From: Candidatus Parcubacteria bacterium
Lineage (GTDB): Bacteria > Patescibacteriota > Minisyncoccia > Minisyncoccales > JAGLUP01
Assembly (NCBI GenBank): GCA_023134715.1
Contig: JAGLUP010000003.1
Location: 1 to 64,000 of the forward strand
Direction: 5' to 3'
Length of the DNA: 64,000 nt
The notes below the pieces were generated by a model. That model had not been told where the DNA came from and did not search any database. It saw only the letters and a program-made list of their open reading frames with translations. Numbering within the stretch: the first letter of the stretch is position 1; the number at the start of each line of letters is the position of its first letter. Shown one piece after another: positions 50,723-58,479 of the stretch. The position numbers and the translations under genes were made by a program.

Positions 50723-50896
50723 ATGAAGTTAATAAAAAGAAATCCGAATGTGAATAACCAAACTCAATCTAAATTATTTTCATTTTTTAATAAACCAGTT
50801 TCTACTCACGCGGGAATCGCAATCATTATGGTTGCGTTTTCCGTTTTTGGAGTAAAGGATTTGATTTTTAGGGAAAAATTTGTTAAAGTAAAATAA
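50723..50896 (+). pseudogene. Truncated membrane-anchor paralogue (1)
   Basis: 57 codons (MKLIKRNPNVNNQTQSKLFS...) whose middle, FFNKPVSTHAGIAIIMVAFS, matches the N-terminal anchor of the 406-residue protein at 51380 (FFNKRLSARAGIAIIMVAFS). After the membrane segment the frame runs into the promoter-like repeat before the next gene (GVKDLIFREKFVKVK), so the body of the protein has been lost, apparently by recombination at that point. Confidence 0.6.
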
Positions 50897-50900
50897 AAAT

Positions 50901-51134
50901 ATGATAATATTTACTCAGCATGCTTTATTGAAATTAGAGCAGAGAAATATTCCCAAATTACTGGTTGTGAAAACATTAGAATTCCCTGATTATGAATTTG
51001 ATAGTTATGGTGAAAGAGGAATTGTTTATAAAAAATTTAGCAAATTATATCTGAAAGTGATTTATATGAAAGAAGGGGGGAATATTATCGTTATTACCCA
51101 ATATTGGGAAGAAAAACCAAGATTAATAAAATAA
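50901..51134 (+). CDS. DUF4258-family protein, RelE-like toxin candidate
   Basis: The 77-residue protein has the family pattern FTQHALLKLEQRNIP...VKTLEFPDYEFDS...KLYLKVIYMKEGGNIIVITQYW. DUF4258 proteins resemble RelE/ParE toxins in fold and are often paired with DUF2283 genes, as here (20 nt downstream). A -10-like TAAAAT box lies 5-6 nt before ATG. Confidence 0.75.
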   Translation: MIIFTQHALLKLEQRNIPKLLVVKTLEFPDYEFDSYGERGIVYKKFSKLYLKVIYMKEGGNIIVITQYWEEKPRLIK

Positions 51135-51154
51135 TTTAAAGGAATATAAAAAAT

Positions 51155-51364
51155 ATGGAAATTACTTATGACTCAAAAGCTGACGCAATGAATATTACTT
51201 TTAAGAGAGGCAAAGTTGATAAAACTTTGGAAGTCGCTCCAGAGATAATTTTTGATTTAGACAAAAATGGCGAACCTTTATATTTAGAAATTCTTGGAGC
51301 CAGCAAGAAAATAGGCAAGCAAAAAGTAAATGAAATTTTAATGAGAAATCTTGTGTCCGCTTAA
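51155..51364 (+). CDS. DUF2283-family protein, antitoxin candidate
   Basis: The 69-residue protein has the DUF2283 pattern EITYDSKADAMNITFKRGKV...IIFDLDKNGEPLYLEILGASKK. Function is unproven; its steady partnership with DUF4258 supports an antitoxin role (inference). Confidence 0.75.
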   Translation: MEITYDSKADAMNITFKRGKVDKTLEVAPEIIFDLDKNGEPLYLEILGASKKIGKQKVNEILMRNLVSA

Positions 51365-51379
51365 ATTAGTTTTAAAGAT

Positions 51380-52600
51380 ATGAACATCCGAAATCAATCT
51401 AATTTACTTTCATTTTTCAATAAACGACTCTCTGCTCGCGCGGGAATCGCAATCATTATGGTTGCGTTTTCTATTTGCGCGGGAATTCTGGTTTGGCAAG
51501 CGGAATTATTGAAACAGGAAATGAGGGCATTAGAAATGGTTCCAGAATCAAAAGAAAAAACCAAGATATACTTAACCATAGACGCTCTTGAAAATGCTAA
51601 ATATTATGTTGTTGCGTATGGTGAAACAGTTTTGCTTAAAGATGGTTATTATCGAGAGGAACATCCTGGAATGGCATCTGGATTGGAAGTTGCTATTTAT
51701 AAAAATAAGATAGTTTTTGGCGATTTGAATAATGACGGAAAAAAGGATGCCGCTGTGATTTTACGTAGCAGTGGAGGAGGAAGCGGTGATTTTCGCGAGC
51801 TGGCTATTATGATAAATGAAGACGGAAAACCCAATTATTTTATTTCAAAAGAATTAGGGGATAGAGTAATAATAGATTCTATAACCATACAATCAGGAAT
51901 AATTGTTCTTGATATGATTGTTCACGGTCCTAGCGATGGTTTGTGTTGCCCTACATTAAAAAAGATAGGTAGATACAAATTATCTAAAGATCAATTATTA
52001 GAGATGACAGAAGACGAAACTATGAATTGGAAAACTTATATAAATGAAGAATATGAGTTTGAGATAAAATATCCGTCCAAGTATGAGATTTCTAAAATGA
52101 CCGCAACAGATGTTGCTCCTGCAATTAAAGCAGATTCGTATGCTCAAATAATCTTTAGAGATTTAACAGGATTTTTTACAAAAGAAGAAATAGACCAGAA
52201 AAAAATCAATTCAGAAAAAATAATAGTAGGGGGGATAGAAGCATTTCGTTCTTCTTTAGGAGGAAATATGGATAGCGGAATAGAATTTTTTGTTTCATTT
52301 TACGATTATCCGAAAAAAGGAATGATTTTTAATATCCTTTTTTCTACTCATCAGCCCGAAAGAGAAGAAGAAATAAATACTTTTAATCAAATGCTTTCTA
52401 CTTTTAAGTTTATTGAAAAAATTCCTGAAATATTGAAATCTCCACTAATTGGTGCTCCTGAAGAAATCGAAAAGGCTAAATTAGAATTTTGTCGAGAGGT
52501 TTGTAAGGCCTGGCTAGGAAAAATGGTGGAAGATTCAAAATGTGAATTGCAAACGGGTGAAGTTTATTCTTGCGAAGAGCTGATTGAAAAATTACGTTAA
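51380..52600 (+). CDS. Membrane-anchored protein with FG-GAP-like and PsbP-like parts
   Basis: The 406-residue protein has a cytosolic N-terminus, one membrane helix (AGIAIIMVAFSICAGILVW, about 22-41), an exported region with a calcium-loop-like GDLNNDGKKDAAVILRSSGGG (about 113-133), a second domain starting NWKTYINEEYEFEIKYPSKYEI (about 217) typical of PsbP-like exported domains in Patescibacteria, and a C-terminal Cys-bearing helix pair (CREVCKAWLG...CELQTGEVYSCEEL). Two truncated copies of its N-terminal anchor lie nearby (50723 and 53407). Confidence 0.65.
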   Translation: MNIRNQSNLLSFFNKRLSARAGIAIIMVAFSICAGILVWQAELLKQEMRALEMVPESKEKTKIYLTIDALENAKYYVVAYGETVLLKDGYYREEHPGMASGLEVAIYKNKIVFGDLNNDGKKDAAVILRSSGGGSGDFRELAIMINEDGKPNYFISKELGDRVIIDSITIQSGIIVLDMIVHGPSDGLCCPTLKKIGRYKLSKDQLLEMTEDETMNWKTYINEEYEFEIKYPSKYEISKMTATDVAPAIKADSYAQIIFRDLTGFFTKEEIDQKKINSEKIIVGGIEAFRSSLGGNMDSGIEFFVSFYDYPKKGMIFNILFSTHQPEREEEINTFNQMLSTFKFIEKIPEILKSPLIGAPEEIEKAKLEFCREVCKAWLGKMVEDSKCELQTGEVYSCEELIEKLR

Positions 52601-52663
52601 TAAGAACCTCCTTTTAAAACTTTACTTTTTTGGCTACTTTTCAGTTTTTGGAATGAAGAAAAT

Positions 52664-52692
52664 TTGACAAAGTTTTTGGAAAGGGTTAAAAT
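52664..52692 (+). promoter_or_regulatory. Promoter of the AbrB-VapC pair
   Basis: TTGACA (52664-52669), 17-nt spacer, TAAAAT (52687-52692); the ATG lies about 38 nt downstream. Confidence 0.7.
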
Positions 52693-52730
52693 TAAAGTAA
52701 GGAATGAAAAATAAGTAAGATTTAAATTTT

Positions 52731-52970
52731 ATGACTTACTCAACAACAATTACTAAAAAAGGACAAATTACTATCCCTAAAGAAATTAGGGAAATTTTGA
52801 GGTTGAAAGAAGGAGAAAGGATTTTTTTGGAAGTTGAAAAGAAGAAAAAGGAAATAAGAATTAAGTCAGAGCCAAGCATTTTTGAATTAGCAGGCAAGTT
52901 TAAGCCCAAAAAAGTAGAAAACGCTGTGAAGCTTCGGGAAAAAATGGCAAAAATGTATAAGCCCCGATAA
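52731..52970 (+). CDS. AbrB/MazE-like antitoxin (SpoVT fold)
   Basis: The 79-residue protein begins with the swapped-hairpin DNA-binding pattern TITKKGQITIPKEIREILRLKEGERIFLEVE (about 5-36), with the toxin-binding tail after it. Such antitoxins repress their own promoter. The VapC-like gene follows after 5 nt. Confidence 0.88.
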   Translation: MTYSTTITKKGQITIPKEIREILRLKEGERIFLEVEKKKKEIRIKSEPSIFELAGKFKPKKVENAVKLREKMAKMYKPR

Positions 52971-52975
52971 TTTTT

Positions 52976-53404
52976 ATGGAATATTTTATTGATACTAATA
53001 TTTTTTTGAGGATTTTAGCCAAAGAAGATGAAAAGAGCTTTAGAGAGTGTTATTCTTTTTTAAAATTAGTGGAAATAAAACAAATCAAGGCAGTTACTTC
53101 TCCCTTAGTTTTAGCAGAAATAGATTGGGTTTTAGAGAATTTTTATAAATATAAGAAAGCAGAAGCAGTTAAGGCATTAAAAAGTATTTCAAAGCTGAGA
53201 GGACTAAAGATAATTAGTGATGTAAATATTTTTTTAGCAGTAGAGATTTATAAAAATCATTCTATCAAATTTATTGACGCTCTTATCGCTTCTAATTCTA
53301 AAATTATAAAAAAAGAGATAATGATTGTTTCTTATGACAAGGATTTTGATAAAATAAAAGTAATCAGAAAAGAGCCCAGAGAACTAATTAAAAAGATAAA
53401 ATAA
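52976..53404 (+). CDS. vapC: PIN-domain toxin (VapC-like ribonuclease)
   Basis: The 142-residue protein has the PIN acidic residues Asp6 (FIDTNIFL), Glu48 (LAEIDWV) and Asp101 (FIDALIASN), plus the late SYDKDFDK segment. VapC toxins cut tRNA or rRNA; the target cannot be told here. Paired with the AbrB-like gene directly upstream. Confidence 0.88.
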   Translation: MEYFIDTNIFLRILAKEDEKSFRECYSFLKLVEIKQIKAVTSPLVLAEIDWVLENFYKYKKAEAVKALKSISKLRGLKIISDVNIFLAVEIYKNHSIKFIDALIASNSKIIKKEIMIVSYDKDFDKIKVIRKEPRELIKKIK

Positions 53405-53406
53405 TT

Positions 53407-53583
53407 ATGGATAGTCAAACCCAATCTAATTTATCTTTATTTTTTAACAAACGAATTTCTACTCTTTTAGGATTCGCAATCATTATGATTGCGATTTTAA
53501 TTTGTGTAGGAATTTTGTCTAAGCAATATTTACAAATGGCGAGAGCAGAAATCAAAATGCTTGAAATAAAGGTGTCGGAATAA
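53407..53583 (+). pseudogene. Truncated membrane-anchor paralogue (2)
   Basis: 58 codons (MDSQTQSNLSLFFNKRISTL...) repeating the anchor of the protein at 51380: QSNLSLFFNKRIS followed by GFAIIMIAILICVGIL, then a short helix and TAA. It could still be a small membrane protein, but the resemblance to the first 60 residues of the larger gene suggests a remnant. Confidence 0.55.
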
Positions 53584-53626
53584 GCAATGCCAGAAACAAA
53601 ATTTAATGATTTTTTAGATTTAATTT

Positions 53627-53654
53627 AAAGAGAGCCGGGAAAAGCTCTTTTTTG
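53627..53654 (+). terminator. Terminator before the Fic pair
   Basis: Hairpin AAAGAGAGC-CGGGAAA-AGCTCTTT (one mismatch) followed by TTTG. Confidence 0.65.
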
Positions 53655-53693
53655 TTGATTTAAGGTTTTTAATTTGGTAGAATTAGATAAAGT

Positions 53694-53909
53694 ATGAAAA
53701 ATTATAAAATTATAAAAAAGAATAAATTGCAAAGACGCAGAGAACTCACGCGAGCTTTTCTTTTGTATAATTTTTTGAAACTTTCTCGTCGTGAAAAAGA
53801 AAAATATTTCAATAAACAGGTCCCGGAAGTAATATTGCGGACAATGAAGCTTGAGGGCGAGAAAATAAGTCGTCAAGATATTAAAAAATTATTAAAGTCC
53901 AGTTTTTGA
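53694..53909 (+). CDS. Small helical protein, Fic antitoxin candidate
   Basis: The 71-residue basic protein contains TMKLEG (Thr50, Glu54, Gly55), which fits the (S/T)xxxE(G/N) inhibitory motif of Fic antitoxins, within the helical end LRTMKLEGEKISRQDIKKLL. It ends one base before the Fic gene, the layout of class I Fic modules. I do not recognise it by overall sequence. Confidence 0.6.
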   Translation: MKNYKIIKKNKLQRRRELTRAFLLYNFLKLSRREKEKYFNKQVPEVILRTMKLEGEKISRQDIKKLLKSSF

Positions 53910-53910
53910 A

Positions 53911-54555
53911 ATGTCAAAAAAGAAAGATTCTACAAAACCAAAAGGCGCTACGAGTTTTAAAGAAACTAAATTTGGAATTATTCCTCGTTCTAAATTAGTG
54001 AAATTAGAAGCTGATGGAGTAGGAAGAGGTTTAAAGTTTATAAAAGTTCAGGCAAAACAAGATTTTTTAATTTCTCCTGAATTGATTTTACTTATTCATA
54101 AAAAATCTTTTGCATGGATTTTTCCCAAATGGTCTGGAAAATTTAGAAAAATTGAGGTAGAAGTTTCTGGCTATCAGCCGCCAGATTTTTACAAAGTGCC
54201 AGTTTTAATAAAACAATTTTGTGATGATTTAAACAAACGTTTAAAACATATTCCTCCCAAAACAACAGTAGATAAATATCTTGAAGAAGTTGTAAGTTTG
54301 ACCGCTTGGGCACAGCATCGTTTTGTCTGGATTCATCCTTTTAACGATTATAACGGCAGAGCAGCTCGGCTTTTAACCAATCTTATTTTTCTAAAATTGG
54401 GACTTCCGCTTTTAGAAATTAAGGTTGAAACCAGAAAAGACAGAAACCAGTATATTAAAGCAATGCAGCTTGCTGATAAACATGACTATTTATTATTAGA
54501 GGAGATTATATCATCAGCGTTGCAAGAAGCGCTAAAGAAAGGTCTTTTGGAGTAA
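53911..54555 (+). CDS. Fic/DOC-family protein with altered motif
   Basis: Fic proteins usually transfer AMP from ATP to target proteins. The 214-residue protein has a Fic core with WAQHRFVWIHPFNDYNGRAAR: the motif HPFxxGNGRxxR is seen at 142-153 but with Tyr147 in place of the first Gly. Catalytic His142, Asp146, Asn148 and both Arg remain. The Gly change could weaken or alter use of ATP. It is partnered with the small gene just upstream. Confidence 0.85.
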   Translation: MSKKKDSTKPKGATSFKETKFGIIPRSKLVKLEADGVGRGLKFIKVQAKQDFLISPELILLIHKKSFAWIFPKWSGKFRKIEVEVSGYQPPDFYKVPVLIKQFCDDLNKRLKHIPPKTTVDKYLEEVVSLTAWAQHRFVWIHPFNDYNGRAARLLTNLIFLKLGLPLLEIKVETRKDRNQYIKAMQLADKHDYLLLEEIISSALQEALKKGLLE

Positions 54556-54574
54556 AATAAATTAAATAGATATT

Positions 54575-55510
54575 ATGAAGAAAAATGTAAAAATTAAAGT
54601 AATAGGAGTGGGCGGTTCTGGCTGTAACGCCATAACCCGGATGATGAAATGCCATATTCAAGGCGTTGATTTAATTGCCTTAAATACTGACGCTCAAGAC
54701 CTTAAAAATACCAATGCTCATCAAAAGCTTCAAATCGGAAAAGAATCAACAAAGGGATTGGGAGCGGGAATGAATCCAGAAATCGGCAAACAAGCTGCTG
54801 AAGAGCAAAAACAAGAAATTCAAGACATATTAAAAGATTCAGATATGGTGTTTATTGCCTATGGAGCAGGCGGGGGCACTGGCACGGGAGCAGGGCCGGT
54901 TGTGGCTGATATTGCTAAAAAATTGGGAATTTTGACCATTGCCGTGGTTACCAAACCGTTTTCCTTTGAGGGCGCTTATCGAATGAAAGCCGCTGAGAAA
55001 GGAATAGATGATTTGAAAAGCAAGGTTGACACTTTATTGGTCATTCCAAATAATAAGTTGCTTAAGTTAATTAATGAAGAAACATCTCTTTTGCAGAGTT
55101 TTTGGATTTGTGATGAGGTCTTAAGGCAGGCGGTTCAAGGAATTTCTGACTTGATTGTTTTGCCGGGCATTATTAATGTTGATTTTGCTGACCTTAAGGC
55201 GATTATGAGAAATTCTGGACAGGCATTATTCGGAATGGGTAAGTCAAAAGGCGAGAAAAGAGCTGTAGAAGCAGCTGTAAAAGCAATCAGCTCTCCGTTG
55301 GTTGATTTTTCTATTGAAGGAGCAAAAGGAGTTCTATTTAATGTAAGCGGCGGAGCAGATCTTTCTTTGACAGAAGTAGATGAAATAGCAAAATTGATTA
55401 CTCAACGCATTCATTCAAAAGCCAAAGTAATTTTTGGAGCGGTTCAAGACAGAAGATTAGGAAAAGGAGAGATAAGAGTAACAGTCATCGCGACAGGGTT
55501 CGTCCAGTAG
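54575..55510 (+). CDS. ftsZ: Cell division protein FtsZ (short form)
   Basis: Tubulin-like GTPase forming the division ring. The 311-residue protein has [10 protein letters not shown] (11-20), NTDAQDL, the tubulin signature [12 protein letters not shown] (97-108), and T7-loop region [10 protein letters not shown] (near 206). It stops at [10 protein letters not shown], the end of the globular domain, so the linker and C-terminal peptide that normally bind FtsA are missing. An AT-rich TAAAAT box lies upstream. Confidence 0.95.
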   Translation: MKKNVKIKVIGVGGSGCNAITRMMKCHIQGVDLIALNTDAQDLKNTNAHQKLQIGKESTKGLGAGMNPEIGKQAAEEQKQEIQDILKDSDMVFIAYGAGGGTGTGAGPVVADIAKKLGILTIAVVTKPFSFEGAYRMKAAEKGIDDLKSKVDTLLVIPNNKLLKLINEETSLLQSFWICDEVLRQAVQGISDLIVLPGIINVDFADLKAIMRNSGQALFGMGKSKGEKRAVEAAVKAISSPLVDFSIEGAKGVLFNVSGGADLSLTEVDEIAKLITQRIHSKAKVIFGAVQDRRLGKGEIRVTVIATGFVQ

Positions 55511-55560
55511 TGGAAATTTTTAATTATCCACAGTTTTGTTAAATTTGACCGCGCTTGACC

Positions 55561-55587
55561 AAAGAGGTAAACTATAATTACCTCTTT
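55561..55587. promoter_or_regulatory. Palindrome over the nrdD -10 box
   Basis: Perfect 10-bp arms AAAGAGGTAA and TTACCTCTTT with ACTATAA between; TATAAT sits in the middle. It could be an operator for a repressor of nrdDG or a terminator after ftsZ (followed by AATTTTTA). It does not look like an NrdR box. Confidence 0.5.
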
Positions 55588-55602
55588 AATTTTTATTTCA
55601 TT

Positions 55603-57714
55603 ATGATAAATAAAATTACAAACAAAATTACAAAAGTAATAAAAAGAGACGGTTTAATAGCTGATTTTAAACAGGAAAAAATTGCAGATGCGATTTTAAA
55701 AGCGCTCACCGCTTCTAAGCAAGGCAACGGGAAAACATCAAAAGATCTTGCTGCAAAGGTAGTTGAAATTTTAAATAGAAGATTCAGAAAAAAAGAAATT
55801 CCAGATGTTGAGCAAATTCAAGACATTATTGAAGAAGTTTTAATTTTAGAGAATTTAGTAGAAACATCCAAGGCGTATATTTTATATAGAGAGCAAAGAA
55901 GGAAAATCAGGGAAACGACAGGAACTTTAGATGAAACAGTTGAAATGGTGGACAAATATATTGGCGAACTTGACTGGGAGGTTAAAGAAAATGCCAATAT
56001 GGCTTATTCTTTGCAGGGCTTGAATCATTACTGCACTTCAGCTATTACTAAAAAATATTGGTTAAATAAAGTTTATCCAAAAGAAATAAGAGAAGCGGTT
56101 GAAGACGGTGATTTTCATTTGCATAATTTAGACAGCTTAAGCACTTACTGTTGCGGATGGGATTTATACGACCTTTTATTAAAAGGATTTGGAGGCGTTA
56201 AAGGAAAAGTAGAGTCAAAACCAGCAAAGCATTTTGGAACAGCTTTAGGCCAATTAGTTAATTTTTTCTATACGCTTCAGGGCGAGTCCGCTGGCGCTCA
56301 AGCTGTTTCCTCTTTTGACACTTTGCTTGCTCCTTTTATAAGATACGATAATTTAAATTATCATCAGGTAAAGCAAGCAATTCAGGAATTTTTATTTAAT
56401 TGCGCTATACCTACCAGAGTAGGATTTCAAAATCCTTTTACAAATCTTACATTAGATATCACGCCATCTCCCTCTCTTGCCAAACAGCCGATTATTATTG
56501 GCGGTATGCCGCAAAAAGAAATTTACGGGGAATTTCAAGATGAAATGAATATGCTTAACAAGGCGTTTTATGAGTGTATGATGGAGGGCGATGCTAAGGG
56601 CAGGCCTTTTACTTTTCCAATTCCAACCATTAATATTACTGAAGATTTCGCTTGGGACGAACCGACATTAGAACCAATGTGGGAAGCAACAGCGAAATAC
56701 GGTGTTAATTATTTTGCTAATTTTATTCATTCGGATATGAAGCCAGAAGATGTAAGGTCAATGTGCTGTCGGCTTCGCTTGGATAATAAAGAACTTTATA
56801 AGAGAGGAGGAGGATTATTTGGAAGCAATCCCTTGACTGGCAGCATCGGCGTAGTAACGATTGATATGCCTCGTATTGCTTATTTGTCCAAAACCAAAAA
56901 AGAATTTTTCCAGCGATTAGTAAAAATTATGGATTTAGCAAAAGAGAGTTTAGAAATAAAAAGGAAAGCGTTGGAAAACTTTATGGAAAAAGGGCTTTAT
57001 CCTTACTCTAAATATTATTTATCAGGGATTAAAAAAATGAGAGGAGATTATTGGGGCAACCATTTTTCAACTATTGGGCTTGTTGGGCTGAATGAGTGTT
57101 TGCTTAATTTCATCGGAGAAGACATTGGCTCTAAAAAAGGAAGAAAGTTTGGGCTTGAAATTTTAGATTTTATGCGCGATGTATTGGCAAAATATCAAAA
57201 AGAAACTGACAATCTTTATAATTTAGAAGCAACGCCGGCTGAGGCGACCGCTTATCGTTTGGCGAAAAAAGATAGAGAAAAATATCCAGATATTATTACC
57301 GCTGGCACAAAAAAAGAGCCATATTATACAAATTCAAGCCAGCTTCCGGTTAATTATACTGAAGATCTTTTTGAGGCATTAGAACTCCAAGACGAAATTC
57401 AGTGTAAATATACTGGCGGTACCACTTTGCATCTCTTTTTAGGAGAAAAGATTTCTGATGTTCGGACTGTTAAAAATTTAATAAAGAAAATTTTTGAAAA
57501 GTTTCATTTGCCTTATATTACGCTTACTCCTACTTTTTCAATTTGCCCTGTCCACGGTTATATTTCAGGAGAACATTTTAATTGTCCAAGATGCGCCATA
57601 AAACAGCCATGCGAGGTTTATTCTCGGGTAGTGGGATATCTTAGGCCTGTTAATCAGTGGAATGAAGGTAAGCAAGTTGAATATCACGAAAGAAAAACAT
57701 TTAAAGTCAAATGA
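55603..57714 (+). CDS. nrdD: Anaerobic ribonucleoside-triphosphate reductase
   Basis: Makes deoxyribonucleotides without oxygen by a glycyl radical. I start at ATG 55603 because the longer frame (from 55555) reads through the palindrome. The 703-residue protein has an N-terminal ATP cone (KVIKRDGLIADFKQEKIADAI), the barrel with Cys-containing CCRLRLDNKEL, C-terminal zinc Cys (CPVHG; CPRC) and the glycyl-radical loop SRVVGYLRPVNQWNEGK (Gly about 678). The gene overlaps its activase nrdG by 4 nt. Confidence 0.95.
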   Translation: MINKITNKITKVIKRDGLIADFKQEKIADAILKALTASKQGNGKTSKDLAAKVVEILNRRFRKKEIPDVEQIQDIIEEVLILENLVETSKAYILYREQRRKIRETTGTLDETVEMVDKYIGELDWEVKENANMAYSLQGLNHYCTSAITKKYWLNKVYPKEIREAVEDGDFHLHNLDSLSTYCCGWDLYDLLLKGFGGVKGKVESKPAKHFGTALGQLVNFFYTLQGESAGAQAVSSFDTLLAPFIRYDNLNYHQVKQAIQEFLFNCAIPTRVGFQNPFTNLTLDITPSPSLAKQPIIIGGMPQKEIYGEFQDEMNMLNKAFYECMMEGDAKGRPFTFPIPTINITEDFAWDEPTLEPMWEATAKYGVNYFANFIHSDMKPEDVRSMCCRLRLDNKELYKRGGGLFGSNPLTGSIGVVTIDMPRIAYLSKTKKEFFQRLVKIMDLAKESLEIKRKALENFMEKGLYPYSKYYLSGIKKMRGDYWGNHFSTIGLVGLNECLLNFIGEDIGSKKGRKFGLEILDFMRDVLAKYQKETDNLYNLEATPAEATAYRLAKKDREKYPDIITAGTKKEPYYTNSSQLPVNYTEDLFEALELQDEIQCKYTGGTTLHLFLGEKISDVRTVKNLIKKIFEKFHLPYITLTPTFSICPVHGYISGEHFNCPRCAIKQPCEVYSRVVGYLRPVNQWNEGKQVEYHERKTFKVK

Positions 57715-58412
57715 TTTTAGGCGGTTTTCAAAAAACTACTCTAATTGATTATCCGGGCAAAATAGCTTGCACGGTTTTTTTAACTGGCTGCAATTTTCGC
57801 TGTCCTTTTTGTTATTCAATTGAGCTTGTTTTGCCGGAGAAAATAAAAGACCAGCCAAAAATTGCAGAAGATATTTTTTTTGATTTTTTAAAACAGCGAA
57901 AAGAATTATTAGATGGTGTGGTTTTATGCGGAGGAGAGCCGACAATTCATAAAGATTTGCCGCAATTTTGTAAAAAAATTAAAAAATTAGGATATTTAAT
58001 AAAACTTGATACTAACGGCTCTAATCCAGAAATGCTATCAGAATTAATTGATAAAAAATTAATTAACTATGTAGCGATGGATATAAAAGCTCCGCTTAAA
58101 AATAAATATGAAAAGATGGCTGGAGTAAAAGTTAATATGGAAGATATAAATAAAAGCGTTGATATTTTACGGCAGGGGAAAATTGATTTTGAATTTAGAA
58201 CAACAGTTGCCCCTGGTCTTGAAAAACAAGATATTTTAGAAATTGCCGATTGGATAGGGGGGGAAAAGGTAAAATATTTTCTTCAAGAATTTAATACTCA
58301 AAAACAAGTTTTAAATCCAGAAATTTTAAAACTTCCAATTCTAAAAAAAGAAGAGATTGAAAAAATAATTGCCGAAATAAAACCCAAATTCCAAACCTGC
58401 CAGCTAAGATAA
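57711..58412 (+). CDS. nrdG: Anaerobic NrdD-activating radical SAM enzyme
   Basis: Installs the glycyl radical on NrdD. The 233-residue protein has the CxxxCxxC cluster site GCNFRCPFC (Cys27, 31, 34), GGEPTIHKDL (about 68) and a radical-SAM half barrel. Start overlaps the nrdD stop. Confidence 0.93.
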   Translation: MILGGFQKTTLIDYPGKIACTVFLTGCNFRCPFCYSIELVLPEKIKDQPKIAEDIFFDFLKQRKELLDGVVLCGGEPTIHKDLPQFCKKIKKLGYLIKLDTNGSNPEMLSELIDKKLINYVAMDIKAPLKNKYEKMAGVKVNMEDINKSVDILRQGKIDFEFRTTVAPGLEKQDILEIADWIGGEKVKYFLQEFNTQKQVLNPEILKLPILKKEEIEKIIAEIKPKFQTCQLR

Positions 58413-58445
58413 ATGTTTAATCCACGGGATTAAACATTTTTTTGT
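58411..58445 (+). terminator. Terminator of nrdDG
   Basis: 13-bp stem AAATGTTTAATCC/GGATTAAACATTT with a 3-nt loop followed by a T run. Confidence 0.9.
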
Positions 58446-58467
58446 TTTATAAATTTTAGAGATTGGT

Positions 58468-58479
58468 TATAATAGAATA
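58468..58479 (+). promoter_or_regulatory. comEC -10 box, apparently leaderless
   Basis: TATAAT (58468-58473) ends 6 nt before ATG 58480, with no room for a leader or ribosome site. Confidence 0.7.

Noticed and set aside
49441-54555. A new antiphage defence system in the ftsA-ftsZ island
   Set aside because: The parts are known toxin-antitoxin families; no nuclease-helicase, reverse transcriptase or sensor module typical of defence islands is present. The island is still reported as an insertion hotspot.
55555-55602. TTG start for nrdD
   Set aside because: The extra residues are coded by the palindrome and -10 box; the ATP cone begins normally after ATG 55603.
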